Below, piece after piece: positions 11,284 through 20,822 of a DNA stretch of 64,000 nt; position 1 is the stretch's first letter; each line of letters starts with the position of its first letter. The stretch comes from Cryobacterium sp. MP_M3 (GTDB lineage: Bacteria; Actinomycetota; Actinomycetes; Actinomycetales; Microbacteriaceae). Location: contig NZ_JADOVI010000005.1 of assembly GCF_015752155.1 (NCBI RefSeq), positions 124,001-188,000 of the forward strand. The letters are read 5' to 3'. The position numbers and the translations under genes were made by a program. The notes beneath the pieces were generated by a model. The model was not told where the DNA came from, did no database searches, and was given only the letters and a program-made list of their open reading frames with translations.

Positions 11284-12225
11284 TCAGCGATCTCCCGGGG
11301 CAGCGACGTGCCCATGCAGCGGAAGCGTACGCACGCTCGCGAACTCGCGCAATCGGCCGTCCACGGGGTCGGTGAACCGCACCTCGCTGGCGAGGAGCTG
11401 CAGCGGGCGGGTGAAGTCGTCGATCGGGACGTCCCGGACGACCGGATACACCGGGTCATCGATGATGGGAATGCCCAGGCCCAGCATGTGCATCCGCAGC
11501 TGGTGCGTGCGCCCGGTGCGCGGTGAGAGCCGATAGACGGCCGCGTCCTCGACGACGCTCTCCAGCTCGATCAGCGACTCGGCGTTGGGCGGCAGGTCGG
11601 ACACCACTTCGGCCTGCCACTGGCCTCGGCGTGTGGTGAGGTGGTTGCGCACGGTGACGGGGAGGTCCAGGTCGGGCCGTAGCGGGGCCAGCGCGCGGTA
11701 GGTCTTGCCGACCTCGCCGCGCTGGAACATCGACTGGTACGCCCCGCGCCAGCGTCGCTCGGTGGCCAGGATCAGCAGCCCCGACGTCACCCGGTCCAGC
11801 CGGTGCAGCGGCGAGAGCTCGGGCAATCCGAGCTCGGCGCGCAGACGCACCACCACGCTCTGCAGAACGTGCCGGCCGCGGGGGATGCTCGAGAGGAAGG
11901 CCGGCTTGTCGATCACCACGAGTCGCGCGTCTCGATGGACGATGTGGAGAATGCCCGGCACGAAGGCCTCATCGGCGAGATCGCGGTGGAACCAGACGAA
12001 GGTGTGCGGCGCATACGCGTCGCCTTCGGTGACCGGCGCACCCGACTGGTAGGCGAAGCGCTCCCCGGCCAGGAACCCGGTCACGTCGACGAACTCGGAC
12101 AACCGCTCGTTCAACCAGGCGCCCATCGTCGGCCACTGGCCGGGCCGGGCGCCGCCGCGTTCCGGGGTGCACACCCACGCGGCATCGAGCCCGTGACGTT
12201 GCGGCAGGGGTGAACGCGGGGGCAT
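11284..12225 (-). CDS. RluA-family RNA pseudouridine synthase
   Basis: The 313-residue protein has the RluA catalytic motif HRLDRVTSGLLILAT, where the Asp attacks uridine, preceded by IVHRDARLVVIDKPAFLSSIP and followed by GRTHQLRMHMLGLGIPIIDDPVYP. It modifies uridines in rRNA or tRNA; the target site cannot be predicted. The N-terminal ~80 residues are not an S4 domain and are less conserved. The ATG at 12225 is preferred over the open upstream frame to 12387, which overlaps the next gene. It lies 16 bp downstream of the histidine phosphatase and 40 bp upstream of arfB, consistent with one transcript. Confidence 0.9.
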   Translation of the reverse strand: MPPRSPLPQRHGLDAAWVCTPERGGARPGQWPTMGAWLNERLSEFVDVTGFLAGERFAYQSGAPVTEGDAYAPHTFVWFHRDLADEAFVPGILHIVHRDARLVVIDKPAFLSSIPRGRHVLQSVVVRLRAELGLPELSPLHRLDRVTSGLLILATERRWRGAYQSMFQRGEVGKTYRALAPLRPDLDLPVTVRNHLTTRRGQWQAEVVSDLPPNAESLIELESVVEDAAVYRLSPRTGRTHQLRMHMLGLGIPIIDDPVYPVVRDVPIDDFTRPLQLLASEVRFTDPVDGRLREFASVRTLPLHGHVAAPGDR

Positions 12226-12241
12226 CACCGTATCGTACGTC

Positions 12242-12922
12242 TCAGGCGACCTGCCCGCAGGAGGCGTCGACCCCGGCGGCGGCCCATTTCCCCTCCTGCC
12301 AGGTGACGCTGACGACGCCGCAATTCGGCACGCTCGCGGCGAAGCGGTGTTCGGGCACCAGGCTGCGAAGCAGGCTCCCGAGCACACTCCCGTGGGTCAC
12401 CACGAGCACGTCACCGGCATCCTGCTGGGCTGCGCGCCCTGCCGCGGCGACCACGATCTCGAGTGCGGCCGTGACGCGTGCAGTGACGTCGGCACCGTTC
12501 TCGGCGCGGCCGATCGGGTCGAGACGATGGATGCTGTCGATGACGCTGTCGAAGCCGTCGGCCGTCACTCCCGGCCAGTCGGCCGGGCCCGGGGAGTACC
12601 GTTTGCCGTGCGCCTCGAAGACCGGCGTCCAGAGGTCGGCGTTGGGCTGGCCCTCCCAGCTGCCGAAGTGCCACTCGCGCAGTTCCCGCAGCGGCGTCGG
12701 TTCGAGCTGCGGATGACCGGCGAGCGCCGCGGTCATCGTCGTGCGGGTGCGGGTGAGATCGCTCACGAACGCCGCGGCGAGCGGCACGTCGCGCATCCGT
12801 TCGCCGAGGGCGGCGGCCTGGCGTTCGCCGCGTTCGGTCAGCGGAGAGTCGCACCAGCCCTGCAGTTGCCCGCTGACGTTGAAGAGGGTTTCCGCGTGCC
12901 GGACGAAGTGGATCTGGGCCAT
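12242..12922 (-). CDS. Histidine phosphatase (phosphoglycerate mutase-like) family protein
   Basis: 226 residues starting MAQIHFVRHAETLFN, with the phosphorylated His9 in the RHAE motif, the arginine-bearing SPLTERGERQA segment, REWHFGSWEGQP, and the second catalytic His in VVTHGSVLGSLLRSL. It is a cytoplasmic phosphomonoesterase of the branch-2 histidine phosphatases; the substrate is unknown. It lies 117 bp below the conserved three-gene block on the same strand. The 12923-13039 gap holds no gene. It is distinct from the MSMEG_4193-type phosphatase at 14392. Confidence 0.88.
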   Translation of the reverse strand: MAQIHFVRHAETLFNVSGQLQGWCDSPLTERGERQAAALGERMRDVPLAAAFVSDLTRTRTTMTAALAGHPQLEPTPLRELREWHFGSWEGQPNADLWTPVFEAHGKRYSPGPADWPGVTADGFDSVIDSIHRLDPIGRAENGADVTARVTAALEIVVAAAGRAAQQDAGDVLVVTHGSVLGSLLRSLVPEHRFAASVPNCGVVSVTWQEGKWAAAGVDASCGQVA

Positions 12923-13039
12923 GGTGGGTGAGGCCTTTCGGTTGTCTGGAGCATTCCGGGCGCACAGCAGCGCCGAAACCCGGAATCAGGCCAGGAAGAA
13001 TTGGGGGCCGGTCAAAAGTCTAGGCCGAGGGAATCGCTC

Positions 13040-13834
13040 TCAGAACAGCGGCCAGGGCACCGCGGGCATCTGCCCGTGCGGGGCGGGGAATCGCCCTTCG
13101 GTGCGCAACCGGTCGCAGCGTGCGGCCAGGGCGGCGATCTCCAGGTCGCTGAGCAACCCGGCGAGGGTGTTGCCGAGCTCGCCGGCCAGCTGGGAGACGA
13201 CCCGGTCGATCCCGGCCAGCTCCTCGGCGGTGAGCGCCTCCCCTATCCACCCCCAGAGCACGGTGCGCAGCTTGTGATCGGAGTGGAACGTCAGCCCGTG
13301 GTCGACGCCGTGACGGTGGCCGCCCGGCATCGCGAGGATGTGGTCGCCCTTGCGGTCGGCGTTGTTCACGACGATGTCGAACACCGCCATCCGTCGCAGC
13401 GCGGCCGAGTCCTCGTGGATGAGCGTGACCTGGCGGCCCTGCTCGTCGGTCCCGTCGAGCACGGGGCGCCAGCCCACCTCGGGCACCGCACCCGATGCGA
13501 CCAGGTCGACGGCGTCCTGTTCAGGGTCGGACTCCTGCCAGAGCTGCACCATCCCCCGGCCCATGGGGCCCTCGCGCAGCCAGGTGCGGGGCACCACGTT
13601 CCAGCCGAAGACCTGCGAGACCAGGTACGCCGCGGCCTCTCGGCTGGCGAGATCGCCGTCGGGGAAGTCCCACAACGGATGCTCGCCCGCGATGGGCTTG
13701 TAGACGACCGGGACGCCGCGGATGCTGCCGAGGAAGGTCGCATTCGAGGCCGTCGTGATCCGGCCCGTGAGCTCGAGCTCGCCGTCACGGAGGTCGGTGT
13801 CGGCATCCCCGTCGGGGTCGGCCTCGGGCGGCAT
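13040..13834 (-). CDS. SCO1664-family protein, PI3/4-kinase-like fold
   Basis: 264 residues with features of the lipid/protein kinase fold seen in the TIGR03843 (SCO1664) family: the ATP-lysine in VPVVYKPIAGEHPLWDF, the catalytic stretch DIVVNNADRKGDHIL, and the metal-binding GVDHGLTFH. The biochemical role is not established. In Mycobacterium and Streptomyces it sits in a conserved block with a DUF3090 protein and a phosphomutase-like protein close to the mycothiol gene mshC. Here its start codon overlaps the DUF3090 stop (TGATG), indicating translational coupling. It is the last gene of the block. Confidence 0.85.
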   Translation of the reverse strand: MPPEADPDGDADTDLRDGELELTGRITTASNATFLGSIRGVPVVYKPIAGEHPLWDFPDGDLASREAAAYLVSQVFGWNVVPRTWLREGPMGRGMVQLWQESDPEQDAVDLVASGAVPEVGWRPVLDGTDEQGRQVTLIHEDSAALRRMAVFDIVVNNADRKGDHILAMPGGHRHGVDHGLTFHSDHKLRTVLWGWIGEALTAEELAGIDRVVSQLAGELGNTLAGLLSDLEIAALAARCDRLRTEGRFPAPHGQMPAVPWPLF

Positions 13835-14382
13835 CAGGGGGTGCCGGGGAGGGTGCAGGTGTGCCCGTCGGCGTCGATGGGCTCGCCGCAGAACGGACAG
13901 AGCGGGCGACCTGCCCCGACCACCTCGCGGGTGCGCTTCGCGAACGCCCGGGCGGTGCCGACCGGCATCCGCACCAGCAGAACGTCCTCCGGCTCCGGCG
14001 CGGCCTCGTCGAACTCGTCGGCCTCGCCCTCCACGAGCGGGTAGGCCTCGACCACGACCTGCACGGTCGAGGGGTCCCAGGCCAGGCTCATCGAGCCGGT
14101 GCGGAATTCCTCCGCGACCGGCTGGTCCAGCGGGTCGTTGTCGACGAGTTCGACAGGAGTGCTGGTGGGGATGCTGAACGGGTTGCCCGTGTGGCTCATC
14201 AGCTGGTCGAGCATCTCGTCGATCTTCTCGGCGAGCAGCGCGGACTGCTGCTTCTCCAGCGCGACGCTGACGACACGGGCTCCGTCACGCACCTGCAGGT
14301 AGAACGTGCGCGAACCGGGCTGGCCGATGGTGCCGACGACGACCCGGTCCGGCCAGTCGAACTCGTGGACGATTGTGGGCAT
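13834..14382 (-). CDS. DUF3090 (TIGR03847) family protein
   Basis: This 182-residue protein has the family opening (VHEFDWPDRVVVGTIGQPG) and ends in a zinc-ribbon-like CPFCGEPIDADGHTC. Its function is unknown; it is restricted to Actinobacteria and always found with the two partners seen here. The stop codon overlaps the start of the SCO1664-type gene by one base, and the upstream phosphomutase-like gene ends 10 bp before it, so the three form one operon. Confidence 0.88.
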   Translation of the reverse strand: MPTIVHEFDWPDRVVVGTIGQPGSRTFYLQVRDGARVVSVALEKQQSALLAEKIDEMLDQLMSHTGNPFSIPTSTPVELVDNDPLDQPVAEEFRTGSMSLAWDPSTVQVVVEAYPLVEGEADEFDEAAPEPEDVLLVRMPVGTARAFAKRTREVVGAGRPLCPFCGEPIDADGHTCTLPGTP

Positions 14383-14391
14383 GTGGGTATT

Positions 14392-15096
14392 TTAGGCGCC
14401 GGATGCGTGCGGCGCCTGACCGGCCCCGCCGCCGACCGGCGCGTCGGCCGGCGGGGCTCCGGCGCCGAGCCAGGAGAGGTCGCCGGCATCGGTGTTCACG
14501 GCGTGCACGCTCGGCCGGCCGACGCCATACCGCACGATGGACACGGATGCCGGCCCCACGTTGATGCGCTGGAACAGGTCAAGGTGCATGCCGAGCGCGT
14601 CGGCCAGGACCGACTTGATGATGTCGCCGTGGCTCACCGCCACCCACACGGCGCAGTGCCCGTGCTCTGCTTCGAAGGCCGCGTCGAGGCGCCGGATCGC
14701 GGCTACCGACCGGGCCTGCATCGCCGGCATCGATTCGCCGCCGGGGAACGTGACGGCCGACGGCTGCGTCTGCACCACGGACCAGAGTTCCTCTGCGGCG
14801 AGGTCACGGAGGGTGCGGCCCTGCCACTGCCCGTAGTCGCACTCGGTGATGCCCTCCTCGATCGGCGTCACAAGGGAACCGCCCTGGCGGTCGAGGATCA
14901 GTTGGGCCGTCTGCCGACACCGTTCGAGGGGGCTGGAGACCACGGCGACCAGCGGCACCGAGGCCAGTCGCGCACCGGTCAGGGCGGCCTGGTCACGGCC
15001 GAGCTGGTCGAGGCTGACTCCCGCGGCCCGCCCGGCGAGCACTCCGGCGGCGTTCGCGGTGGTGCGGCCGTGCCGCACGAGAAGGACTGTGGCCAT
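14392..15096 (-). CDS. MSMEG_4193-family histidine phosphatase (putative phosphomutase)
   Basis: 234 residues beginning MATVLLVRHGRTTANAAGVL, with catalytic His9 in RHGR and the second His in VAVSHGDIIKSVLADAL. Together with DUF3090 and SCO1664-type partners this is the TIGR03848 family. The branch is annotated as phosphomutase but the histidine phosphatase fold makes a phosphatase likelier. It is the first gene of the three-gene operon. The protein ends in a Gly/Ala/Pro-rich tail of about 25 residues that looks disordered. Confidence 0.88.
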   Translation of the reverse strand: MATVLLVRHGRTTANAAGVLAGRAAGVSLDQLGRDQAALTGARLASVPLVAVVSSPLERCRQTAQLILDRQGGSLVTPIEEGITECDYGQWQGRTLRDLAAEELWSVVQTQPSAVTFPGGESMPAMQARSVAAIRRLDAAFEAEHGHCAVWVAVSHGDIIKSVLADALGMHLDLFQRINVGPASVSIVRYGVGRPSVHAVNTDAGDLSWLGAGAPPADAPVGGGAGQAPHASGA

Positions 15097-15137
15097 GGGT
15101 ACAGCCTAGACAGCCGCCGGGGAAGCGCACTCCCGGG

Positions 15138-16370
15138 TTAGCGGACGCTCCTGATCGGCAGGATCGCCAACGCCCCGGCACAGACGATGACGCTTGCCAC
15201 GACGAACAGACCCTGGAAGCCGAAGTCCGTTGCGATCAGCGCCGCGGACAGGGCGGGCGCTATCCCCGTCGGAATGCCGGTCGCCATGTTGAGGATGCCG
15301 AGGTCTTTGCCCGCGGCCTGCCCGCTCCGGGGCAGCACCTGGGTCATCAGCACGACGTCGGACGCCTGGTACATCCCGTAGCCGAAACCGGTCAGCATCG
15401 ACATCACGGTGATCCCGAGAAGGGTCGGCAGTGCGATCGGAACGACCAGGCCGGCAATCATCACCCCGGATCCGATCCAGATGAAGACCTTCCGCCGGCC
15501 GAGCCGGTCGCAGAGGATACCGGTCAGCAGCACAGCGATCACCATGCCCGGCAGGGCGGCGAGACCGACAATCCCGACGTTCGCGTTCGCCTGCGCGAGC
15601 GACAGCCCGGCATAGTTCGTGAGCAGGAAATAGGTGAACGTGCTCACCGAGGAGAATCCGAGCACGAACAGGAAACGCGCGAGGAACACCCACCCGAACT
15701 CCGGATGCTTCCTCGGGCTCAGCCAGAACTGGGTGATGAAGGTGCGCACGGAGAAGGGGTCGAGGCTGAGACCCGTCGACGAGTAATCCCGGTTGAGGAT
15801 CAGGAAGAGCAGCGTCAGCACCAGCAGGGCCACGGCGAACGCGACGTAGGCGACGCCCAGCTGCGCCGCCAGTATCCCCGCGATGACCGAACCGAGCGTC
15901 GCCCCCAGCATGGTCCCGGCACCGATCATGGCGGATGCCCCGCCCCGCCGCGTGACGGCGTAACGGTCGGGCAGCGTCGCCGTGAGCGGGGAGATGAGCG
16001 CGTTGATCCCCAGGCTCAGGACCGCCGCCGACAGGCCGACCGCCACCACGCTCGTCGATGCGCTCAACGCGAGCAGCGCCGCGGATCCGAGTGCCGCCCC
16101 CAGCAGCATCCAGAGCGCTCGACGGCCGAACCTGGACCGTGTGCGATCGGAGAACGCGCCGATGAGCGGCTGCGACAGTGTCGTGACCACCGCGAAGAGC
16201 GTCGCAATGACCGCGAAGTCGTTGATCTTGTTGGCCGGGTCGATGATGCTCAGCTGATTCGGGACCAGGACCGTCGCCACCGCTCCGTAGACCCCGTAGA
16301 TGGCGAGCGCCTGCACGAGGAGCCACCTGGTCAGCCGGCCCGTGGCCGGGCGGGCGATGGGCAGGGTCAT
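15138..16370 (-). CDS. MFS transporter
   Basis: 410 residues with about 12 hydrophobic segments and the MFS loop 2-3 motif (GAFSDRTRSRFGRRALWM), repeated after helix 8 as GILCDRLGRRKVFIWIG. The substrate cannot be read from sequence. An aagggg ribosome site precedes the ATG at 16370. The gene is divergent from the LysE-type exporter, with about 100 bp between them. Confidence 0.88.
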   Translation of the reverse strand: MTLPIARPATGRLTRWLLVQALAIYGVYGAVATVLVPNQLSIIDPANKINDFAVIATLFAVVTTLSQPLIGAFSDRTRSRFGRRALWMLLGAALGSAALLALSASTSVVAVGLSAAVLSLGINALISPLTATLPDRYAVTRRGGASAMIGAGTMLGATLGSVIAGILAAQLGVAYVAFAVALLVLTLLFLILNRDYSSTGLSLDPFSVRTFITQFWLSPRKHPEFGWVFLARFLFVLGFSSVSTFTYFLLTNYAGLSLAQANANVGIVGLAALPGMVIAVLLTGILCDRLGRRKVFIWIGSGVMIAGLVVPIALPTLLGITVMSMLTGFGYGMYQASDVVLMTQVLPRSGQAAGKDLGILNMATGIPTGIAPALSAALIATDFGFQGLFVVASVIVCAGALAILPIRSVR

Positions 16371-16472
16371 CTGGGCCCCTTCCGCTTCGGTGTGGATTCA
16401 GGGTAGGGCATGAGTGGTCGTCTCGGGCCTGGGCCGGATCCTCGCCTTGCGTAACGACCTTAGGATGGTCCG

Positions 16473-17096
16473 ATGCAGTTCTCCCTGTGGTTGGCCCTTG
16501 TCGGCGCGGGCACGTTGATCAGTTTCACGCCGGGCGCGGGCGCGATCAACACCATGAGCAACGCGTTGAACGCCGGCTTTCGCCGCTCCATCTGGGGAAT
16601 CCTCGGCCAACAGGCCGCGCTGCTGATCCACATCGTGATCGTGGCGCTCGGTGTCGGTCTGCTCGTGGCCAGTTCTCCGATCGCCTTCAATGTCATCCGT
16701 TACGCCGGCGCCGCCTACCTCGTCTATCTGGGCATCCGGCAGTTTCTCGCCAAGCCGGAACTCGACTCCGAGCGGGCCAGGGCCCTGAGCGACGAGCCGC
16801 GCTGGTCGATGTTCCAACGCGGCCTGTGGGTGAACATCCTGAACCCCAAGGCGATCGTGTTCTTCCTGGCGTTCCTGCCCCAGTTCATCCGGGTCGACCG
16901 GCCGCTGCCGGCCCAGTACCTGATTGTGGCGGCCACCGTCGTGGCGATCGACGTTCTGGTGATGTGGTTCTTCTTCGCCGGGACGGCCCGCTCCTTCCAG
17001 CGATTCACCCGCGACGCCCGCGGCCAGCGCGTGCTGAACCGTGTCTTCGGTGTGCTCTTCGTCGGCGTCGGCGTGCTGCTCGCGTTCATCCACTGA
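16473..17096 (+). CDS. LysE/RhtB-family amino-acid exporter
   Basis: The 207-residue protein has six predicted hydrophobic segments and the family signature near the N terminus (LISFTPGAGAINTMSNALNAG), followed by GILGQQAALL. LysE/RhtB proteins export basic or neutral amino acids such as lysine, homoserine or threonine. The ATG at 16473 follows a short leader (cgaccttaggatggtccg). The gene ends 20 bp from the convergent APC transporter. Confidence 0.9.
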   Translation: MQFSLWLALVGAGTLISFTPGAGAINTMSNALNAGFRRSIWGILGQQAALLIHIVIVALGVGLLVASSPIAFNVIRYAGAAYLVYLGIRQFLAKPELDSERARALSDEPRWSMFQRGLWVNILNPKAIVFFLAFLPQFIRVDRPLPAQYLIVAATVVAIDVLVMWFFFAGTARSFQRFTRDARGQRVLNRVFGVLFVGVGVLLAFIH

Positions 17097-17108
17097 GCTA
17101 CGCCGACC

Positions 17109-17148
17109 CCAAGCGATCAGCTGACGTGGATGTGCGGGCGTCGCTTGG
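17109..17148. terminator. Possible bidirectional stem (CCAAGCG / CGCTTGG)
   Basis: Arms at 17109-17115 and 17142-17148 enclose 26 bases at the junction of two convergent genes. The second arm lies in the end of the APC gene and no U-tract follows, so it could act as a Rho-independent-like pause only weakly. Confidence 0.25.
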
Positions 17149-19060
17149 CGTTGGGTTCGGATTCGCGCAACACCTCACGGGTGACGGGGGCGATCTCGCC
17201 GAGGCCGGTGAAGAAGAACTTGAACATGTTGGAGATCGGGTTCCCCTGGGTCCACTCGAAGTAGATCTCCGGGATCAGACCGGTCTGGTCGCGGATCTCG
17301 AGCAGCACGGCGGCGATCGTGTTGGGCACGTTCCCGCTGGTCACCTGCAGCACGCGGTACCCGTGCTTGGCGACTCCGCGCACGAGCAGATCCTCCTCGA
17401 AATCGGACGAGTCGGAGGGGTGCACTTCGAGGAACATGATCGGCGACCCCGGCGGGATGTGCCCGAATCGACGCTCGTCGCGGCTCTTGTTCCGGTACTC
17501 GGCCTCGGTGTCTTCGTCGGGCTCATGCGAGATGATCCGAATCACGTCGTACTCCTCGGCATCCGACATGACGTAGTCCAGTGCGTTGGGATCCAGCACG
17601 ACCGAGGTCGCCCGAAGTTCGAAGGAACGCCGCACGCGGGAGAGGATCGACGTCGTCATGATGGCGAGAATGAAGAGGCCGGCGATCCGCACGCCATCCG
17701 GGCGTTCGAAGACGTTGGCGACCGTCGTATAGACCAGGATCAGCGCCGTGACGCTGAACCCCAGCGTGCGCCAGCGCTGCTGCTTTCGCCGGGCCGAGAG
17801 GGTCACCGCGATGGAGGCGGACGTCATCAGCACGAGCACGCCGGTGGCGTATGCGCCACCCTGCGCGTCAACGCTCGCCTGAAAGACGACAGTGATGAGG
17901 AAGGCGATGCCGATGAAGACGAGGACGAGCGGGCGGACGGCTCGGGCCCACTGGGGCGCCATCCCGTACCGCGGCAGGTAGCGGGGAACGAGGTTGAGCA
18001 GGCCGGCCATTGCGGACGCGCCGGCAAACCAGAGGATGCAGATGGTGCTGATGTCGTAGACGGATCCGAAAACCGGTCCGAGGTATTCGTGTGCGAGATA
18101 CGCGAGTGCACGGCCGTTGGCCGGTCCCCCGGGCTGGAAGTCTTTCTGCGGGATCAGCAGGGTCGTCACCAGACTGGAAGTGATGAGGAAGCCGCTCATG
18201 GTGAGCGCCGCCGTGGTGAGCAGGCGCTTTGTGCCGCGGATCCGGCCGGCAGGGTCCGCCTCGGTGTCGCCCGCGTCACCGGTCACCTGCGGCATCACGG
18301 CGACCCCGGTCTCGAAGCCGGACAGGCCCAGCGCCAGCTTGGGGAACACGATCAGGGCGATCCCGACCATGACGAGCGGATTGCCGTGTTGCGCGGTGAG
18401 GGCGGCCCACCAGGCCGTGATCAAGGCCGCGTGCCCGGCGACGTGTCCGATGGCGACCAGGATCACGACGAGGTTGAGGAGCAGGTAGATCGCCACGAGC
18501 ACGACGGCGATGCCGATGGCCTCCTTGAAACCGCGGAGGAAGACGATGCCAAGCAGCGCGACCAGGAACAGGGTGACCAGCACCTCCTGGCCGTGCATCC
18601 AGTCCGGAGCGAACGGGTTCTCGATCGCGTGGGCCGTGGCGTCCGCCGCGGACAGGGTGATCGTGATCATGAAGTCAGTGGCGGCGAATCCGAGCAGCAC
18701 GAGCACGAAGAGCTTGCCGGCCCACCAGGGCAACAGGCGTTCCAGCATCTGGATCGAACCGGACCCGTTGAAGCTCTCCTGCGCAACCCGTCGATACACC
18801 GGAAGGGCACCCAGGAGAGTCAGGGCGACGAGCACGATGGTTGCGATCGGCGACAGCAATCCGGCCGCGAGGGCCGCAATGGCCGGCTGATACCCGAGAG
18901 TCGAGAAGTAGTCGACGCCGGTCAGGCACATGACCCGCCACCAGGAATGCGTCTTCTCGACGCTGGCGGCATGCGGCCCCACGTGCTCGCCCCGCTGGTT
19001 GACGAGGCCCTTGAGCATCCAGGTGCGGATGCCGTCGGAGAAGACGCGAGATTTGGTCAC
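17117..19060 (-). CDS. APC-superfamily amino-acid permease
   Basis: About 647 residues. Residues ~40-460 carry roughly 12 membrane segments of the APC/LeuT fold ([21 protein letters not shown] at the first helix break, [17 protein letters not shown] in the middle). The last ~180 residues are hydrophilic and cytoplasmic (from about [20 protein letters not shown]), a long tail typical of actinobacterial APC proteins of unknown substrate. The start is uncertain: GTG at 19060 is preferred to the TTG at 19066; neither has a strong ribosome site. It is divergent from the ArsR-CDF pair, with about 200 bp between. Confidence 0.82.
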   Translation of the reverse strand: MTKSRVFSDGIRTWMLKGLVNQRGEHVGPHAASVEKTHSWWRVMCLTGVDYFSTLGYQPAIAALAAGLLSPIATIVLVALTLLGALPVYRRVAQESFNGSGSIQMLERLLPWWAGKLFVLVLLGFAATDFMITITLSAADATAHAIENPFAPDWMHGQEVLVTLFLVALLGIVFLRGFKEAIGIAVVLVAIYLLLNLVVILVAIGHVAGHAALITAWWAALTAQHGNPLVMVGIALIVFPKLALGLSGFETGVAVMPQVTGDAGDTEADPAGRIRGTKRLLTTAALTMSGFLITSSLVTTLLIPQKDFQPGGPANGRALAYLAHEYLGPVFGSVYDISTICILWFAGASAMAGLLNLVPRYLPRYGMAPQWARAVRPLVLVFIGIAFLITVVFQASVDAQGGAYATGVLVLMTSASIAVTLSARRKQQRWRTLGFSVTALILVYTTVANVFERPDGVRIAGLFILAIMTTSILSRVRRSFELRATSVVLDPNALDYVMSDAEEYDVIRIISHEPDEDTEAEYRNKSRDERRFGHIPPGSPIMFLEVHPSDSSDFEEDLLVRGVAKHGYRVLQVTSGNVPNTIAAVLLEIRDQTGLIPEIYFEWTQGNPISNMFKFFFTGLGEIAPVTREVLRESEPNAKRRPHIHVS

Positions 19061-19255
19061 CAGCAAACATTACGCCGTGCCGGCCAACGCCGTGTGCGCC
19101 CAATCGTTGACCCATTGGTCGCGCCGAGTCGGTGAGCACGTGAGAGGCCGGCTCTTTCCTCGGTGCAGCAGTTGTGATCTCGTGGTCGCCGTGAATTGCC
19201 CGGCCGCCAAGTCCGATCAGGGTCTGGCTGCAGGCGGAAAATCGGTTGTGCAATA

Positions 19256-19275
19256 ATCTGCGTATGGATGCAGAT
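19256..19275. promoter_or_regulatory. ArsR-type operator ATCTGC-N8-GCAGAT over the start codon
   Basis: Perfect 6-bp arms at 19256-19261 and 19270-19275 flank the ATG at 19264. The shape, AT-rich flanks and position directly over the arsR-like start match the ATnTGnA-type sites bound by ArsR/SmtB repressors, so autoregulation is likely. Confidence 0.6.
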
Positions 19276-19629
19276 AACTTGATTTGTGGCCGCGAGCCCG
19301 ACAGCCAATACGTCGAGCTGGCCGTCGAAGTCTTCGGCATGCTGGCCGATGCCACGAGGGTGAGGATCATCCTTGCCTTGCGCGGCGGTGAGCTGCCGGT
19401 CAATCAACTGGCGGATGCAGTCGCCAAGTCTCCGGCGGCCGTGTCTCAACACCTGGCCAAGCTGCGCCTGGCACGCATGGTGTCCACGCGCCATGAAGGA
19501 ACCCGGGTGTTCTACCGGTTGGAAAACGAGCATGCGAGTCAGCTCGTCACGGATGCCATCTTCCAGGCGGAGCACTCCCTCGGGGGCACTCCGCGCCATC
19601 ACCATGCCCAGAACGAGGCTGGCGCATGA
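19264..19629 (+). CDS. ArsR/SmtB-family metal-responsive repressor
   Basis: 121 residues with a winged helix-turn-helix (PVNQLADAVAKSPAAVSQHL, then RHEGTRVFYRLEN in the wing). The C-terminal helix and tail are His-rich (a His in the LENEHASQ segment, HHH near the end), which suits a CzrA/NmtR/KmtR-type alpha5 site for Zn, Co or Ni. It lacks the Cys pair of arsenic sensors. Its stop overlaps the CDF exporter start by four bases (ATGA), so the two are translationally coupled and the metal exporter is its obvious target. The start at 19264 is supported by the operator and by the beginning of conserved sequence; the frame opens at 19246. Confidence 0.9.
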   Translation: MDADNLICGREPDSQYVELAVEVFGMLADATRVRIILALRGGELPVNQLADAVAKSPAAVSQHLAKLRLARMVSTRHEGTRVFYRLENEHASQLVTDAIFQAEHSLGGTPRHHHAQNEAGA

Positions 19630-20711
19630 GCGCTCCACACGCGCACTCCCCCGGCAATGGCCTTCCTGGCGACGCAGACACGCACGAACACGAACACGAA
19701 CACGAACGTGATCACGAGCACGAGCACGGCCACGATCACGGCCACGGCCACGAGCACCCGACCGGTGTCGCGGGGTTCTTCTACGGGCTATTCGTGCCTC
19801 ACAGCCACGATGCCGCTGACTCGATCGACGACGCCCTGGAAGCCAGTACACAAGGCATCCGCGCCGTCAAAATCAGCCTGCTCATCCTCCTCGGCACCAC
19901 CATCCTGCAGTTCGCGGTCGTGCTCCTCAGTGGCTCAGTAGCCCTGCTCGCTGACACCATCCACAACTTCTCCGATGCCCTGACCGCTATTCCCTTGTGG
20001 ATCGCCTTCATCCTCGGCCGTCGAATCGCCTCCCGCCGTTACACCTACGGTTACGGGCGGGCCGAGGACCTCGCCGGACTGTTCATCGTCGGGGTGGTCG
20101 CCCTGTCTGCCGTCGTGGCAGCATGGCAGTCCATTGGCCGGCTCTTCAACCCTCAGCCGCTGCACAACCTGTGGTGGGTGCTTGCCGCCGGCCTGATCGG
20201 TTTCGCGGGCAACGAACTGGTCGCGATCTACCGCATCCGCGTCGGACAGCAGATCGGATCGGCGGCTCTCGTCGCTGACGGCGTTCACGCGCGGATTGAC
20301 GGTTTCACATCGCTGGCCGTGGTGGCAGGTGCGCTCGGCGTCATGCTCGGATTCCCGTTGGCCGACCCGATTGTCGGCCTCCTGATCTCGGCGGCGATCA
20401 TCGTTTTGCTGTGGGGCACGGTGCGGAGCATTGGCCAGCGTCTCATGGATGGTATCGAACCGGAGCTCGTCGACCGGGCACGGTCGGCACTCGCGAAAAC
20501 GCCCGGGGTCTTGGATGTTTCCAGCATCCGATTGAGATGGGTTGGCCACCGGCTCCGCGGAGAGGCGCGCGTCACGGTCGCCGACACCCTGCTATCCGCG
20601 GCAGTGCTGGTCGCCGACAATGCCGAACGTCAGGTGCAACGCGCGATGCCGAATCTCGACCATTTCGCGGTCCAGACAGTCACTGCGGTGTCATCATCTG
20701 GCGAACGGTAG
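19626..20711 (+). CDS. Cation diffusion facilitator (CDF) metal exporter with His-rich N terminus
   Basis: 361 residues. The first ~45 residues are packed with His, Glu and Asp (alternating EHEH and HDHGHGHEH), a metal-capture tail. Six membrane segments follow with the two binding motifs LLADTIHNFSDAL (helix 2) and VADGVHARIDGFTSLA (helix 5), and then a C-terminal cytoplasmic ferredoxin-like domain. CDF proteins exchange Zn, Co, Cd or Fe for protons. The start overlaps the repressor stop, so expression is coupled to the metal sensor. The His/Asp ligand set favours zinc or cobalt. Confidence 0.93.
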   Translation: MSAPHAHSPGNGLPGDADTHEHEHEHERDHEHEHGHDHGHGHEHPTGVAGFFYGLFVPHSHDAADSIDDALEASTQGIRAVKISLLILLGTTILQFAVVLLSGSVALLADTIHNFSDALTAIPLWIAFILGRRIASRRYTYGYGRAEDLAGLFIVGVVALSAVVAAWQSIGRLFNPQPLHNLWWVLAAGLIGFAGNELVAIYRIRVGQQIGSAALVADGVHARIDGFTSLAVVAGALGVMLGFPLADPIVGLLISAAIIVLLWGTVRSIGQRLMDGIEPELVDRARSALAKTPGVLDVSSIRLRWVGHRLRGEARVTVADTLLSAAVLVADNAERQVQRAMPNLDHFAVQTVTAVSSSGER

Positions 20712-20822
20712 GCTCGGCGGTCTGTTGGGCGTTGAAGGACAGCTCGACAGGCTAGCGGCCTGCCTTCGCCAGCACCTGGTTGATGACCACCGCCAGAGCG
20801 GCTGCCGATGTCGTCGGGGTGC

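Noticed and set aside
16487-19135. 882-codon plus-strand frame spanning LysE and APC genes
   Set aside because: Shadow of two well-supported genes; crosses a convergent boundary.
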